The notes beneath the pieces were generated by a model. The model saw only the letters and a program-made list of their open reading frames with translations. It was not told where the DNA came from and did no database searches. 64,000 nucleotides of DNA from Brachyspira hampsonii (GTDB lineage Bacteria; Spirochaetota; Brachyspiria; Brachyspirales; Brachyspiraceae), in the NCBI RefSeq assembly GCF_002214805.1, contig NZ_CP019914.1, forward strand, positions 1,240,001-1,304,000, in the 5' to 3' direction. How positions within the stretch are numbered: position 1 is the stretch's first letter; the number at the start of each line of letters is the position of its first letter. The position numbers and the translations under genes were made by a program. Positions 9,320 to 18,104 of this stretch are shown here, one piece after another.

Positions 9320-10681
9320 CTACAATATATATCTGCTTATATCTCTATTATCTTCGATATCTTTCATAGCATCTTTTATATTATCGGCATTAATTTTTAT
9401 AAATTCACCCTTATGTTCATCAGCACTGAAAGAAATCTCCTCAAAAACTTTTTCCATAATAGTATAAAGTCTTCTAGCACCTATATTTTCAACATTGGTA
9501 TTTATATTATATGCTATATCGGCTATTGCTGATAAAGCTTCTTCCTCAAATTCTATTGTTACACCTTCAGTTTTTAATAATTCCTGATATTGTTTTGTTA
9601 TGGCATTCTTAGGATTTACAAGTATATCCTTAAAATCATCTTTTGATAAAGCCTTTAACTCAACTCTTATAGGAAATCGGCCTTGAAGTTCCGGTATCAA
9701 ATCGGAAGGTTTATTTATATGGAAAGCACCTGCTGCTATAAATAGTATATGATCAGTTTTTACAGGACCATATCTTGTATTAACTGTAGTACCTTCTACT
9801 ATAGGAAGCAAATCTCTTTGAACTCCATGACGAGCAACATCGGCACTATCTGTTTTATTGCCGCTTGCAATTTTATCTATCTCATCTAAAAATATTATAC
9901 CCATATTTTCTGTAAGATTTAAAGCATCGGATGTAATTTTATCCATATCTATAAGAGATTCTGAAGCCTCATTAATTAAATATTTCTTAGCCTCTTTAAC
10001 TCTCAAACGTTTATGTTTTTTATTTGAAGGCATAATACTTCCAACCATAGACTGAATCATATCGCTTTCTTCAAATCCCATACCCGGAATTATACCAAAC
10101 ATCCTATTATTCCCTGATGATATTTTTATTTCAACATAACTTTCATCAAAATCACCATTAGCTATACGCTTTTTTATCTGTTCTCTGGCATTTTTCTTTT
10201 TTTCTGCCTCTTCTTCAGATATCTTTTCATCATTTTCTTTTTTTACAGAGGGAAGAAGTAATTTAGCTAATTTATCTAATGCTATTTCTGTAGCCTCTTT
10301 CTCTACTTCTTTCATCATGGCTGTTTTTAAATCGAATATGGCAACATTAACTAAATCCCTTACCATACTTTCAACATCTCTTCCTACATAACCAACTTCA
10401 GTATATTTTGTAGCCTCAACCTTAATAAAAGGAGCATTTACTAATTTAGCAAGTCTTCTGGCTATTTCAGTTTTACCAACCCCTGTAGGTCCTATAAGAA
10501 TTATATTTTTAGGAGCAACCTCATCTTTTAAATCTTCAGGCAAATGTCTTCTTCTATATCTATTTCTCAAAGCTATAGCAACGGAGCGTTTAGCCTCTGT
10601 CTGTCCTATTATATATTGATCTAAAGCATCTACTATTTTTCTAGGTGTAAGTTCGCTTTCTAATTTCGCATCAAATGACAT
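9320..10681 (-). CDS. hslU: ATP-dependent protease ATPase subunit HslU (ClpY)
   Basis: AAA+ unfoldase that feeds substrates into the HslV peptidase in the cytosol. 453 residues with Walker A GPTGVGKT (about 63-70), Walker B IIFLDEID, and an I-domain insertion rich in Lys/Glu between them. The pore motif reads TKYTEVGYVGRDVESM. The C-terminus RYIL is the conserved tail that docks into HslV. It follows hslV by two bases, the standard two-gene operon. Confidence 0.96.
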   Translation of the reverse strand: MSFDAKLESELTPRKIVDALDQYIIGQTEAKRSVAIALRNRYRRRHLPEDLKDEVAPKNIILIGPTGVGKTEIARRLAKLVNAPFIKVEATKYTEVGYVGRDVESMVRDLVNVAIFDLKTAMMKEVEKEATEIALDKLAKLLLPSVKKENDEKISEEEAEKKKNAREQIKKRIANGDFDESYVEIKISSGNNRMFGIIPGMGFEESDMIQSMVGSIMPSNKKHKRLRVKEAKKYLINEASESLIDMDKITSDALNLTENMGIIFLDEIDKIASGNKTDSADVARHGVQRDLLPIVEGTTVNTRYGPVKTDHILFIAAGAFHINKPSDLIPELQGRFPIRVELKALSKDDFKDILVNPKNAITKQYQELLKTEGVTIEFEEEALSAIADIAYNINTNVENIGARRLYTIMEKVFEEISFSADEHKGEFIKINADNIKDAMKDIEDNRDISRYIL

Positions 10682-10683
10682 AT

Positions 10684-11214
10684 TTATTCTATTACCTCCA
10701 AAGAAATATTACTATTAGTGTATATACATATTTTAGAAGCTATTTCAAGTGATTTTCTAGCTATTTCTTTAGCAGAAAGATCTGTATTTTCACTTAATGC
10801 CATAGCAGCCGCCTTAGCATACTGACCGCCGCTTCCAATAGCTAATATGTTATTTTCACTTTCTATAACATCGCCGTTACCTGAAAGTAAAAGCATCTTA
10901 TCTTTGCTTGCTACTATGATTAAAGCCTGCAAATTTCTAAGCATCTTATCAGTTCTCCATTCACGGGCAAGCTCAACTGCTGCTCTGGTTAAATCACCTG
11001 AAAATTCCTGAAGTCTTTTTTCAAATTTCTCAAATAATGTAAATGCATCGGCAGTAGATCCGGCAAAACCAGATATAACTTTGCCGCCATATAATTTTCT
11101 TAATTTAACTGCATTAGGCTTCATCACGGTTTCACCCAATGTAACCTGTCCGTCTCCAGCTATTGCCGTAACTCCGTCTCTGCATACTGCACATATTGTA
11201 GTGCCTTTAAACAT
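10684..11214 (-). CDS. hslV: ATP-dependent protease peptidase subunit HslV
   Basis: Threonine peptidase of the HslUV proteasome-like complex. The start is set at the ATG 11,212-11,214 ([10 protein letters not shown]), because GAGAGG lies 8-13 bases before it. A longer TTG-initiated reading (to 11,232) would use up that ribosome-binding site. Removal of the short propeptide would expose Thr of [10 protein letters not shown] as nucleophile. SGDGQVTLG-like motif ([16 protein letters not shown]), the K/RxL stretch, [11 protein letters not shown] and the Asn-rich tail are all in place. About 176 residues, normal length. Confidence 0.95.
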   Translation of the reverse strand: MFKGTTICAVCRDGVTAIAGDGQVTLGETVMKPNAVKLRKLYGGKVISGFAGSTADAFTLFEKFEKRLQEFSGDLTRAAVELAREWRTDKMLRNLQALIIVASKDKMLLLSGNGDVIESENNILAIGSGGQYAKAAAMALSENTDLSAKEIARKSLEIASKICIYTNSNISLEVIE

Positions 11215-11404
11215 ATTCTTAATTCCTCTCAATTAATATATTATCTTATATTGTATTATATATTTATTTCTATTGCAAATTTTATTATACTATTTTTAAT
11301 ATTATTTGCAAACAAAATAAAATACATAATAATATTATTATAACTTTATAAAAATATCATTCTATTAAAAAAATATATACTTTAATTTCATAAAATAATA
11401 AATA

Positions 11405-11436
11405 AAGGCTTGAAATTTATGAAAATTCCAAGCCTT
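11405..11436 (-). terminator. Intrinsic terminator after the ankyrin gene
   Basis: AAGGCTTG and CAAGCCTT form a perfect 8-bp stem, which continues inward with TTGGAATTT/AAATTTCAA pairing around a TCAT loop. On the - strand it is followed by TATTTATTATTTT. It lies 28 bases past the ankyrin stop. The rest of the 11,233-11,463 gap shows nothing else. Confidence 0.75.
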
Positions 11437-11463
11437 AAAAATCACAATTATAATAAAATTAAA

Positions 11464-13482
11464 TTACCACCATTTTTTATCCAAATTAGGCTTTTTATTG
11501 TATTCAGGAAGTATTAATTCCTGACCATTATTATCTGTATTATCTTGATTGTTATCAGCAGGTATATAAGCAGCACCTCTTAAATAATTAGCTATATTAT
11601 TATAACCATTATCTGAAGCTAAATCTGCAGCTGTATATCCGTCGCTGTCTTTTAATGTCTTATCAGCATAGCATTTTTCTACTAATGACATAACACTGTC
11701 CATATTGCCATAAGCAGCAGCATAATGTAAAGCTGTATCATTATTAGAATCTTTTATATTAACATCTGCCTTTCCGTCCTGAACTAATGATACTAAAGCA
11801 TCAACATTATTTTCTAAAGCAGCATAATGTATAGGATACATATTTTCATTATTTGCCATATTAACACTTGATTTATCAGCATTAACTATATTTTTTATAA
11901 CATCAGAAGATGCATACATAGCAGCATAATGCAAAGCTGTATTTCCATCAGAATTTTGTATTTTTGTATCAGCATTATATTTTAAAAGCACATTAACTGT
12001 AGAATGTTTATTTTTCATAGCAGCCCAATGTAATGGTGTATCATTTCCATTATTATCTGTTTCATTAACCAATGTTTTATCTTTTTCCAATAATAATATA
12101 ACAGCATCATCATTTCCATTTGCTGAAGCCACATGTATAGGCATAGCACCGTCTATATCATCTCTAGCTCTTATATCGCATCCTGCTTCTATTAAAGTAT
12201 AAACTATATCAGGATTACCTACATAAGAAGCAACTATTAAAGGAGTAGCTCCTCCCAAATACCAATTATCCAAAGTAGCTTTATAAGGAAGTTTTGCTTC
12301 TTTATTTATATCTTTATAATTAAGTAAGGCTTCAACTGTATCTAAATTATTATTAATAACCGCTAAATGTAAAGGAGTATATCCGTTTTCATCGGCAAAA
12401 TTAGGATTAACGTCCTCTTTCATTAAAGTATTTAAAGCTATTATATCATTATTTTTAACAGCAACTAAAAGTTCTAACTGCTTAACATCTAAATCAACAG
12501 CATTTACAGTATCATCAACATATACTTCTTCAGTTTCTTCTTCTACTACAACATCATTTTGTGCATATTCTTCATTTTCTTCTGCGGCTTCTTCTTCTGT
12601 TTCTGTATTCACAGCTTCTTCTGTATTATTATTTTCATCTGCCGTATTATTGTCAGCCACAACAGTTTCATCTCCGCCCAAATTATCTTCAGGATTACCT
12701 TCTCTTACTATATTATCATTTCCTGATAAATAATTCTTAACATCATCGCCTTTAGCATAATATACAGGCTCATTTCCGTCTTTTGTTTTGCTCATTTTGT
12801 CAGCACCTAAATTAACAAGAGTCTGTACTGTTTGAAGAGAAGAGAAAGCAGCAGCATAATGTAAAGGTGTCCATCCGTCTGCATCTTTAGATTCTATATC
12901 TGCCCCATTTTCCATTAATAATTTAATAGTTTCAGGCTTATCTTTCATAGCAGCCCAATGTAATGGAGTATTTCCTCTATTATCTACATCATTTATAGTA
13001 GAAGAATCTTTAGCGAGAAGCATCATTATTACATCATTATTACCATTAGCAGAAGCCATATGTATAGCCATACTGCCGTCTACATTATCTCTAGCCTTAA
13101 TATCAGCATTATTCTCAAGCAAAGCCGAAACTATATTAGTGTCTCCAATATATGAAGCCAATATCAATGGCGTAGCACCTCCTAGATACCAGCCGTCTAT
13201 ACTTACTTTCATATCTAATTTAGAATTAATATCTATATTTTTATTTTTCAAAAGAACATTTACAGTATTTAAATCTTTATTATAAACTGCTCTGTGTAAA
13301 GGAGTATACCCTTCAATATCTAGTACATTTACATCTATATCTGCAGAGTTATTCAATATATTTGATACATTATCTGAATTTTTTTCATTAATTGCATTAA
13401 ATAAATTAGTTTCATTTGCAGTTAATGCGAATATAGAATAACTAAAAGTCAATAGTATAACTAAAAATCTAATATGTCTCAC
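11464..13482 (-). CDS. Exported ankyrin-repeat protein with internal duplication
   Basis: About 672 residues. The preferred start is the GTG at 13,480-13,482 (then RHIRFLVILLTFSYS), preceded by GGAG and giving a clean signal peptide; an ATG 12 codons upstream would put non-signal residues first. The protein has two homologous blocks of five or more ankyrin repeats. Both contain the unusual longer repeat with WYLGGATPL and the phrase IHMASANGN/IHVASANGN. They are separated by a very acidic Glu/Asn/Val linker (about residues 270-330). It probably binds proteins in the periplasm or on the surface; partners are unknown. Confidence 0.8.
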   Translation of the reverse strand: MRHIRFLVILLTFSYSIFALTANETNLFNAINEKNSDNVSNILNNSADIDVNVLDIEGYTPLHRAVYNKDLNTVNVLLKNKNIDINSKLDMKVSIDGWYLGGATPLILASYIGDTNIVSALLENNADIKARDNVDGSMAIHMASANGNNDVIMMLLAKDSSTINDVDNRGNTPLHWAAMKDKPETIKLLMENGADIESKDADGWTPLHYAAAFSSLQTVQTLVNLGADKMSKTKDGNEPVYYAKGDDVKNYLSGNDNIVREGNPEDNLGGDETVVADNNTADENNNTEEAVNTETEEEAAEENEEYAQNDVVVEEETEEVYVDDTVNAVDLDVKQLELLVAVKNNDIIALNTLMKEDVNPNFADENGYTPLHLAVINNNLDTVEALLNYKDINKEAKLPYKATLDNWYLGGATPLIVASYVGNPDIVYTLIEAGCDIRARDDIDGAMPIHVASANGNDDAVILLLEKDKTLVNETDNNGNDTPLHWAAMKNKHSTVNVLLKYNADTKIQNSDGNTALHYAAMYASSDVIKNIVNADKSSVNMANNENMYPIHYAALENNVDALVSLVQDGKADVNIKDSNNDTALHYAAAYGNMDSVMSLVEKCYADKTLKDSDGYTAADLASDNGYNNIANYLRGAAYIPADNNQDNTDNNGQELILPEYNKKPNLDKKWW

Positions 13483-13698
13483 CTTTAATACTCCAATCTC
13501 AAAATAAATAATATTCATAGTATATTAGATAATAAATAAATATCAAGTATAATAAAAAAATTATATTTAAAAAATTTTATTAAAAAAATGAAAATATTTT
13601 TGCAGTATTTTTATTTTTATATTGTATTATGAATTAAAATCATTATAATGTTATTTCAATAAAAAATATCATATATACTAATATATAAGGAAAAGAAT

Positions 13699-14886
13699 AT
13701 GCAAAGTTTTATATATAATAATCCGACAAAAGTAATATTTGGAAAAGACACAGAAAATACTGTAGGAAATGAAATAAAAAATCTAGGATGCAAAAAAGTA
13801 TTAGTAGTTTATGGTACAAAAAGCGTAAAAGAAAGCGGACTATTAGAAAAAATAGAAAACATATTAAAAAACTCTAATATAGAATATGAATTATTCGGAA
13901 ATGTGAGAGCTAATCCAACACTTTCTCATGCAAGAGAGGGCGTAAAAAAAGCAATAGATTTTGATGCAGATTTTATACTTGCAGTAGGAGGCGGAAGCGT
14001 TATAGATACAGCCAAAGCAATAGCACATGGGGCATCTAATCCTAATATTGATATATGGGAGTTTTGGACTAGAATAAAAACTTTAGAAAAAAGTCTTCCT
14101 ATAGGATGCATACTTACAATATCAGCGGCAGGAAGTGAAACTAGTAATTCTGCTGTACTTACTAATGAAGAAACTCTCGATAAAAGAGGTTTTCCTACAG
14201 AATTTAATCGTCCTAAATTTGCTATAATGAATCCATGCCTCACTTTTACTTTACCATATTATCAAGTAGCATGCGGAATATCTGACATGCTTATGCATAC
14301 ATTCGACAGATATTTCGGAGACAGTGAAGACTCAGCAAATGGAGACAATAATCAAACAACAGATGCTATAGCCGAAGCAGTTTTAAGAACTATATTTAAA
14401 AACGGATTAATAGCTATGAAAGACAAAACTAATTATGACGCTATGAGCGAGCTTATGTGGTGCGGAAGTTTATCTCATAATACTTTAACAGGTTTAGGGC
14501 TTACTTTTGATTTTATAGTTCATAAATTCGGTCATGAATTAAGTGCAAAGTTTGATGTAGCCCATGGGGCAAGTCTTTCTGTTATGTGGGGACACTGGGC
14601 TAAATACTGCTTAAAAGATAAAAGACAAAGATTCATTCAATACTCAAAAAATGTTTGGAATATTGATGATGATACAGGATTTAAAGGTATAGAAAAAACT
14701 ATAGATTATTTTAAACAAATAAACATGCCTACTAACTTTACAGAATTAGGTATTGGAGTGCAAAGCGAAGAAGTTTTACAAGATTTAACAAAAAGATGTA
14801 TAAAAGATGGAAAATTAGAGTTTAAACATTTTAGAGCTTTAAATAAAGAAGATGTTTATAATATTTTCAAAATGGCTAATGTTTAA
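13699..14886 (+). CDS. Iron-containing alcohol dehydrogenase, butanol-dehydrogenase type
   Basis: 395-residue group III alcohol dehydrogenase, NAD(P)H-dependent reduction of aldehydes in fermentation. It has the nucleotide-binding GGGSVIDTAKAIA, metal-site residues in ISDMLMHTFDRYF (Asp and His) and in FGHELSAKFDVAHGASL (two His). The opening YNNPTKVIFGK matches the BdhA/YqhD branch. The ribosome-binding site is AAGGAAAAG. It is a single-gene unit that ends at the hairpin shared with the helicase gene. Confidence 0.9.
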   Translation: MQSFIYNNPTKVIFGKDTENTVGNEIKNLGCKKVLVVYGTKSVKESGLLEKIENILKNSNIEYELFGNVRANPTLSHAREGVKKAIDFDADFILAVGGGSVIDTAKAIAHGASNPNIDIWEFWTRIKTLEKSLPIGCILTISAAGSETSNSAVLTNEETLDKRGFPTEFNRPKFAIMNPCLTFTLPYYQVACGISDMLMHTFDRYFGDSEDSANGDNNQTTDAIAEAVLRTIFKNGLIAMKDKTNYDAMSELMWCGSLSHNTLTGLGLTFDFIVHKFGHELSAKFDVAHGASLSVMWGHWAKYCLKDKRQRFIQYSKNVWNIDDDTGFKGIEKTIDYFKQINMPTNFTELGIGVQSEEVLQDLTKRCIKDGKLEFKHFRALNKEDVYNIFKMANV

Positions 14887-14914
14887 TGTTTTATAACTGA
14901 TTTTTTTATTAATG

Positions 14915-14960
14915 GTCAATTTAATTATTATACAATAAATACATTAATAATTAAATTGAC
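14915..14960. terminator. Bidirectional terminator-like hairpin
   Basis: GTCAATTTAATTATTA at 14,915-14,930 has its exact reverse complement at 14,945-14,960: a perfect 16-bp stem with a 14-nt loop. It lies between two convergent genes (alcohol dehydrogenase ending 14,886, helicase ending 14,979). There is no long T-run, so it may act as an mRNA 3'-end stabiliser as much as a terminator. Confidence 0.65.
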
Positions 14961-14978
14961 TTTAACTGATATTTCAAT

Positions 14979-16502
14979 CTAAATTAAAACATTTGAAGAT
15001 AAATATATATTTTTAAGTATATCAACTCTATTACAATACTTAGACATTCCAACCATATACAGTTTCTTTTTTGTCCTTGATACAGCAATATTAAGTCTCT
15101 TTATATTAGAAAAAAATCTTGCAGATCCTGTATTTCTAACAACACTAAAATAAACTATATCAGCCTCTTTACCCTGAAAAGCATCTATTGTATCTATTTC
15201 TATATTTAAATGCTTTAATTTTTCATTACTGCTAATAATATTTTTTAATTCCCTTTTTTGTTTCTTATATGGAGTTATAACTGCTATAGTTGTACCAGCA
15301 TCAATATTCAAATTTTCAATACTATTATTTATTAACTCAACTTCTATAGGATTATATAATTCTCCTCCATAATTAATTGGAAATTTTTTATCAGTATTAT
15401 AATCAAGCCAATATATACTTTCATCATCACTGTATTTTGTACCATTTTTCAATTCATTATTATAGAAAAATTTACTTACAATATCTCCTATTTTTGACTC
15501 CATTCTGTACTGAGTATCAAGCATTCCAAACATTGTTTCATTATCAACATTTTTAAATAATCTATCAACTAGAGAATTTTCTATTAATTCTTCCTGCAGC
15601 TTTGTATCTATTTCATTCATAGTTTCTATTTCATCTTTACAAAATACAGGCGGAAGCTGATTAGGATCTCCAACCAATATCAATTTTCTAGACAAAGAAG
15701 CGGGTATTAAAATCTCAGGCAATGTATTTTTTGATACCTCATCTATAATTATCAAATCATAAACATCATCTAATTCATCTAATTTAAATCTAGCCATTTG
15801 ATTGCATGTTATTCCTATAATATTAGCATTCTCGCATATATATTTATCATACTTCTTATTTTTCATAATATGCTCTTCAAATTCATTAAACAATTTACTT
15901 GTAAAACTCTCATCATAAATATTTTCCAATTTTTCCTTCCAAGAATCTATATAATTTTTATAGCATATATTTAAATTTTTATATTTATTTTTAAACTCCT
16001 CATACCTCATAATAGAACAGTTAATATTTCTATTCTCTATTTCAGTATTAAGTCTTTCTATAGCATTATCTACAGCAATATGAGTTTCAGAACATACAGC
16101 TATTTTTGCTTTATAATTATGCTTTATAGTCTGCAAAATAATTTCTACAATAGCAGTAGTTTTTCCTGTGCCGGGAGGGCCCATCAAACAAAATAATTCT
16201 TTACTATTAACAGCTTTCTCTATTACATTAAATACATTGCTATTGTTTTGATATATTTCTTGTATTGGATATAGATTTCTTATTTTTTTGTTACTTTGTA
16301 TATTATCTGAAATATTTTCATAATTATTTTTTATTGTATTAAACAAATCTACAGACAGAACAATTCCTGAATTAATATTTTTTATAGTTTCTAATTGCCT
16401 TAAATATTTGATATATTCACCATTTTCTTTTTGACCTTCATATCTTTTTAACAATTCAGATAAATAATTTTCCCATTTATTTAAATATTCAAAAAATTTC
16501 AT
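14979..16502 (-). CDS. UPF1-like superfamily 1 helicase (DNA2/NAM7 type)
   Basis: 507 residues. Motif I GPPGTGKTT is at residues 108-116, motif Ib-like SETHIAVDNAIERL at 138-151, Walker B IIIDEVS at 251-257 and motif III GDPNQLPP at 278-285. Motif V TIDAFQGKEADIVYFSVVRN is followed by motif VI NIAVSRTKKKLY (R476). These define an SF1 5'-3' helicase core of the AAA_11/AAA_12 type; the N-terminal about 95 residues are helical and not recognised. It is the last gene of the leftward accessory operon. Helicases of this class occur in many defence operons, but this context does not prove that role. Confidence 0.85.
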   Translation of the reverse strand: MKFFEYLNKWENYLSELLKRYEGQKENGEYIKYLRQLETIKNINSGIVLSVDLFNTIKNNYENISDNIQSNKKIRNLYPIQEIYQNNSNVFNVIEKAVNSKELFCLMGPPGTGKTTAIVEIILQTIKHNYKAKIAVCSETHIAVDNAIERLNTEIENRNINCSIMRYEEFKNKYKNLNICYKNYIDSWKEKLENIYDESFTSKLFNEFEEHIMKNKKYDKYICENANIIGITCNQMARFKLDELDDVYDLIIIDEVSKNTLPEILIPASLSRKLILVGDPNQLPPVFCKDEIETMNEIDTKLQEELIENSLVDRLFKNVDNETMFGMLDTQYRMESKIGDIVSKFFYNNELKNGTKYSDDESIYWLDYNTDKKFPINYGGELYNPIEVELINNSIENLNIDAGTTIAVITPYKKQKRELKNIISSNEKLKHLNIEIDTIDAFQGKEADIVYFSVVRNTGSARFFSNIKRLNIAVSRTKKKLYMVGMSKYCNRVDILKNIYLSSNVLI

Positions 16503-16536
16503 TATTACTACTCCTTAAATTATTATGCTTTATTTT

Positions 16537-16908
16537 CTACAGATTTATAGACTTAAAATCCAATGCCTTCAATATTTTCTTATCTGATAAATTGTTTTTA
16601 AATATATTTTTTATGTCCTCCATTTCAGTGCCGCTCAAATCTATATTATTTTCCAATTTTATATAATAATACTCTCCGTCAAAATTTTTATTTAAATAAA
16701 AACCTTTTCCATTTGGAGTTTCTCTTATACAAATTAAATGTACATTCATAAGTTTAGATAAACATTTGATAACTGTATCTTTATAGAAGATATTAAGAAC
16801 ATTATTAAATAACTCTCGCGGATTATTAATACCATTCATAATAGCAAATATTATTATTCTATTAATGCCTGTTAAATATCGCTTTCTTATTTTTATTTTA
16901 TATTCCAT
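16537..16908 (-). CDS. Small basic protein, possible winged helix
   Basis: 123 residues, not recognised. The first half (IIIFAIMNGINNPRELFNNV, VIKCLSKLMNVHLICIRETPNGKGFYL) has the helix-helix-helix-hairpin rhythm of a winged-helix domain, which is only an inference. AAGGAGG stands 6 bases before the ATG, one of the strongest ribosome-binding sites in the operon. It sits between the coiled-coil gene and the helicase gene. Confidence 0.5.
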   Translation of the reverse strand: MEYKIKIRKRYLTGINRIIIFAIMNGINNPRELFNNVLNIFYKDTVIKCLSKLMNVHLICIRETPNGKGFYLNKNFDGEYYYIKLENNIDLSGTEMEDIKNIFKNNLSDKKILKALDFKSINL

Positions 16909-16927
16909 AAAATCCTCCTTAGTATTT

Positions 16928-18082
16928 TTACTTATTTATTGCTTCTTTATTACTAATTAAATCTGGTATAAATATATTAGAATCTTTATCTTTTTCATTG
17001 ATTATGACTAAATATCCTCCATTCTTACACTTAACTATTTTTTTAAAACAGCTATTATATAAATCTGATATAGCATTTCTTCTATTTTGCATTAATAAAT
17101 AAAAAGTCTTTTTATAATACTTAATTTTTTTATCTATACTTAAATATTCTGCATTAATACTATTATAATTCTTACGGGCAATATTATTTCTTTGTATAGG
17201 ATTATCCCAATCAGAATAATGTTCACGGCTTTCTTTTATTGATTTGATTTTATTTGCCGTACTTCTTACTTCTAATAATAAAGATCCATTTATTTCCATT
17301 TCTTCTATCTTATTAATAAGCATATTATAGCTTGGAAATACATCTTCCATATTAAATCTTTTATTAATAATCTCTAAATAATCTTTATACAATTTATAAT
17401 AACCCTCTAAATATTTAAAAATAGTTTCTCTCAATTTTTCTATCTTTGCATCAATATCTTTCACTTTATCATAAAGAACATGAATCTTTTTATCTAACAT
17501 TTTTATATATTCTCTAAGTTTATTAATCTTCCTATAGTTTTTTAAATCCTTTTCGCATAAATCAATTAACAAATCAATATTATAATAACTTCCTCTTAAA
17601 TCTCTAAGTTCATCTATAGTTTTAACATTTGTACCATTAGCTTCATTAAACCATTTTAATCTTGCATCCTTTCTTCTTGAAAGAGATAATACTTTTATAA
17701 CCTTGTAACATTCTTCTCTTCTTCTTTTGAAAAAATTTATTTCTGTTCTATAATAATTCTTCTTATAGTTAAATATCTTTATTTGTGAATTATAATCTAT
17801 TATGATAAATAACAAGTCATAAGATTTTCTTATTATCTCAGCTACTTCATATAATTCTTCCATCACTATTATTTTAAAATTTGCTTCTGCTTCGTTTCTA
17901 ATACCATTAAGAAAATTTACTATTTCATTTAATTTAGCATTATACATTTCTTTAGCATCATAAATATCCTTAAATGCAAGTTCTCTATATGCATTTACAT
18001 CATCTATCTTTCTTTTAATTTTTTCTCTTTTTTTATCTAAACTATAGCTGCAAATCTTATTAAAAATAAAGTCCAAAAACAT
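16928..18082 (-). CDS. Coiled-coil protein of the accessory operon
   Basis: 384 residues, overwhelmingly Lys/Glu/Leu/Ile/Tyr with heptad-like spacing from about residue 15 to 350, for example KLREYIKMLDKKIHVLYDKV and KDIDAKIEKLRETIFKYLEG. There are no signal peptide, catalytic motifs or clear membrane helix. Long coiled coils of this sort act as scaffolds or sensors. It directly follows the nuclease-like membrane protein and precedes the small basic protein, so the three plus the helicase probably work together. Function unknown. Confidence 0.55.
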   Translation of the reverse strand: MFLDFIFNKICSYSLDKKREKIKRKIDDVNAYRELAFKDIYDAKEMYNAKLNEIVNFLNGIRNEAEANFKIIVMEELYEVAEIIRKSYDLLFIIIDYNSQIKIFNYKKNYYRTEINFFKRRREECYKVIKVLSLSRRKDARLKWFNEANGTNVKTIDELRDLRGSYYNIDLLIDLCEKDLKNYRKINKLREYIKMLDKKIHVLYDKVKDIDAKIEKLRETIFKYLEGYYKLYKDYLEIINKRFNMEDVFPSYNMLINKIEEMEINGSLLLEVRSTANKIKSIKESREHYSDWDNPIQRNNIARKNYNSINAEYLSIDKKIKYYKKTFYLLMQNRRNAISDLYNSCFKKIVKCKNGGYLVIINEKDKDSNIFIPDLISNKEAINK

Positions 18083-18104
18083 AAATAATACTCCTTATAA
18101 AATA

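Noticed and set aside
10684-11232. Longer HslV with TTG start
   Set aside because: The TTG-initiated extension is only six codons and contains the GAGAGG that serves the downstream ATG.
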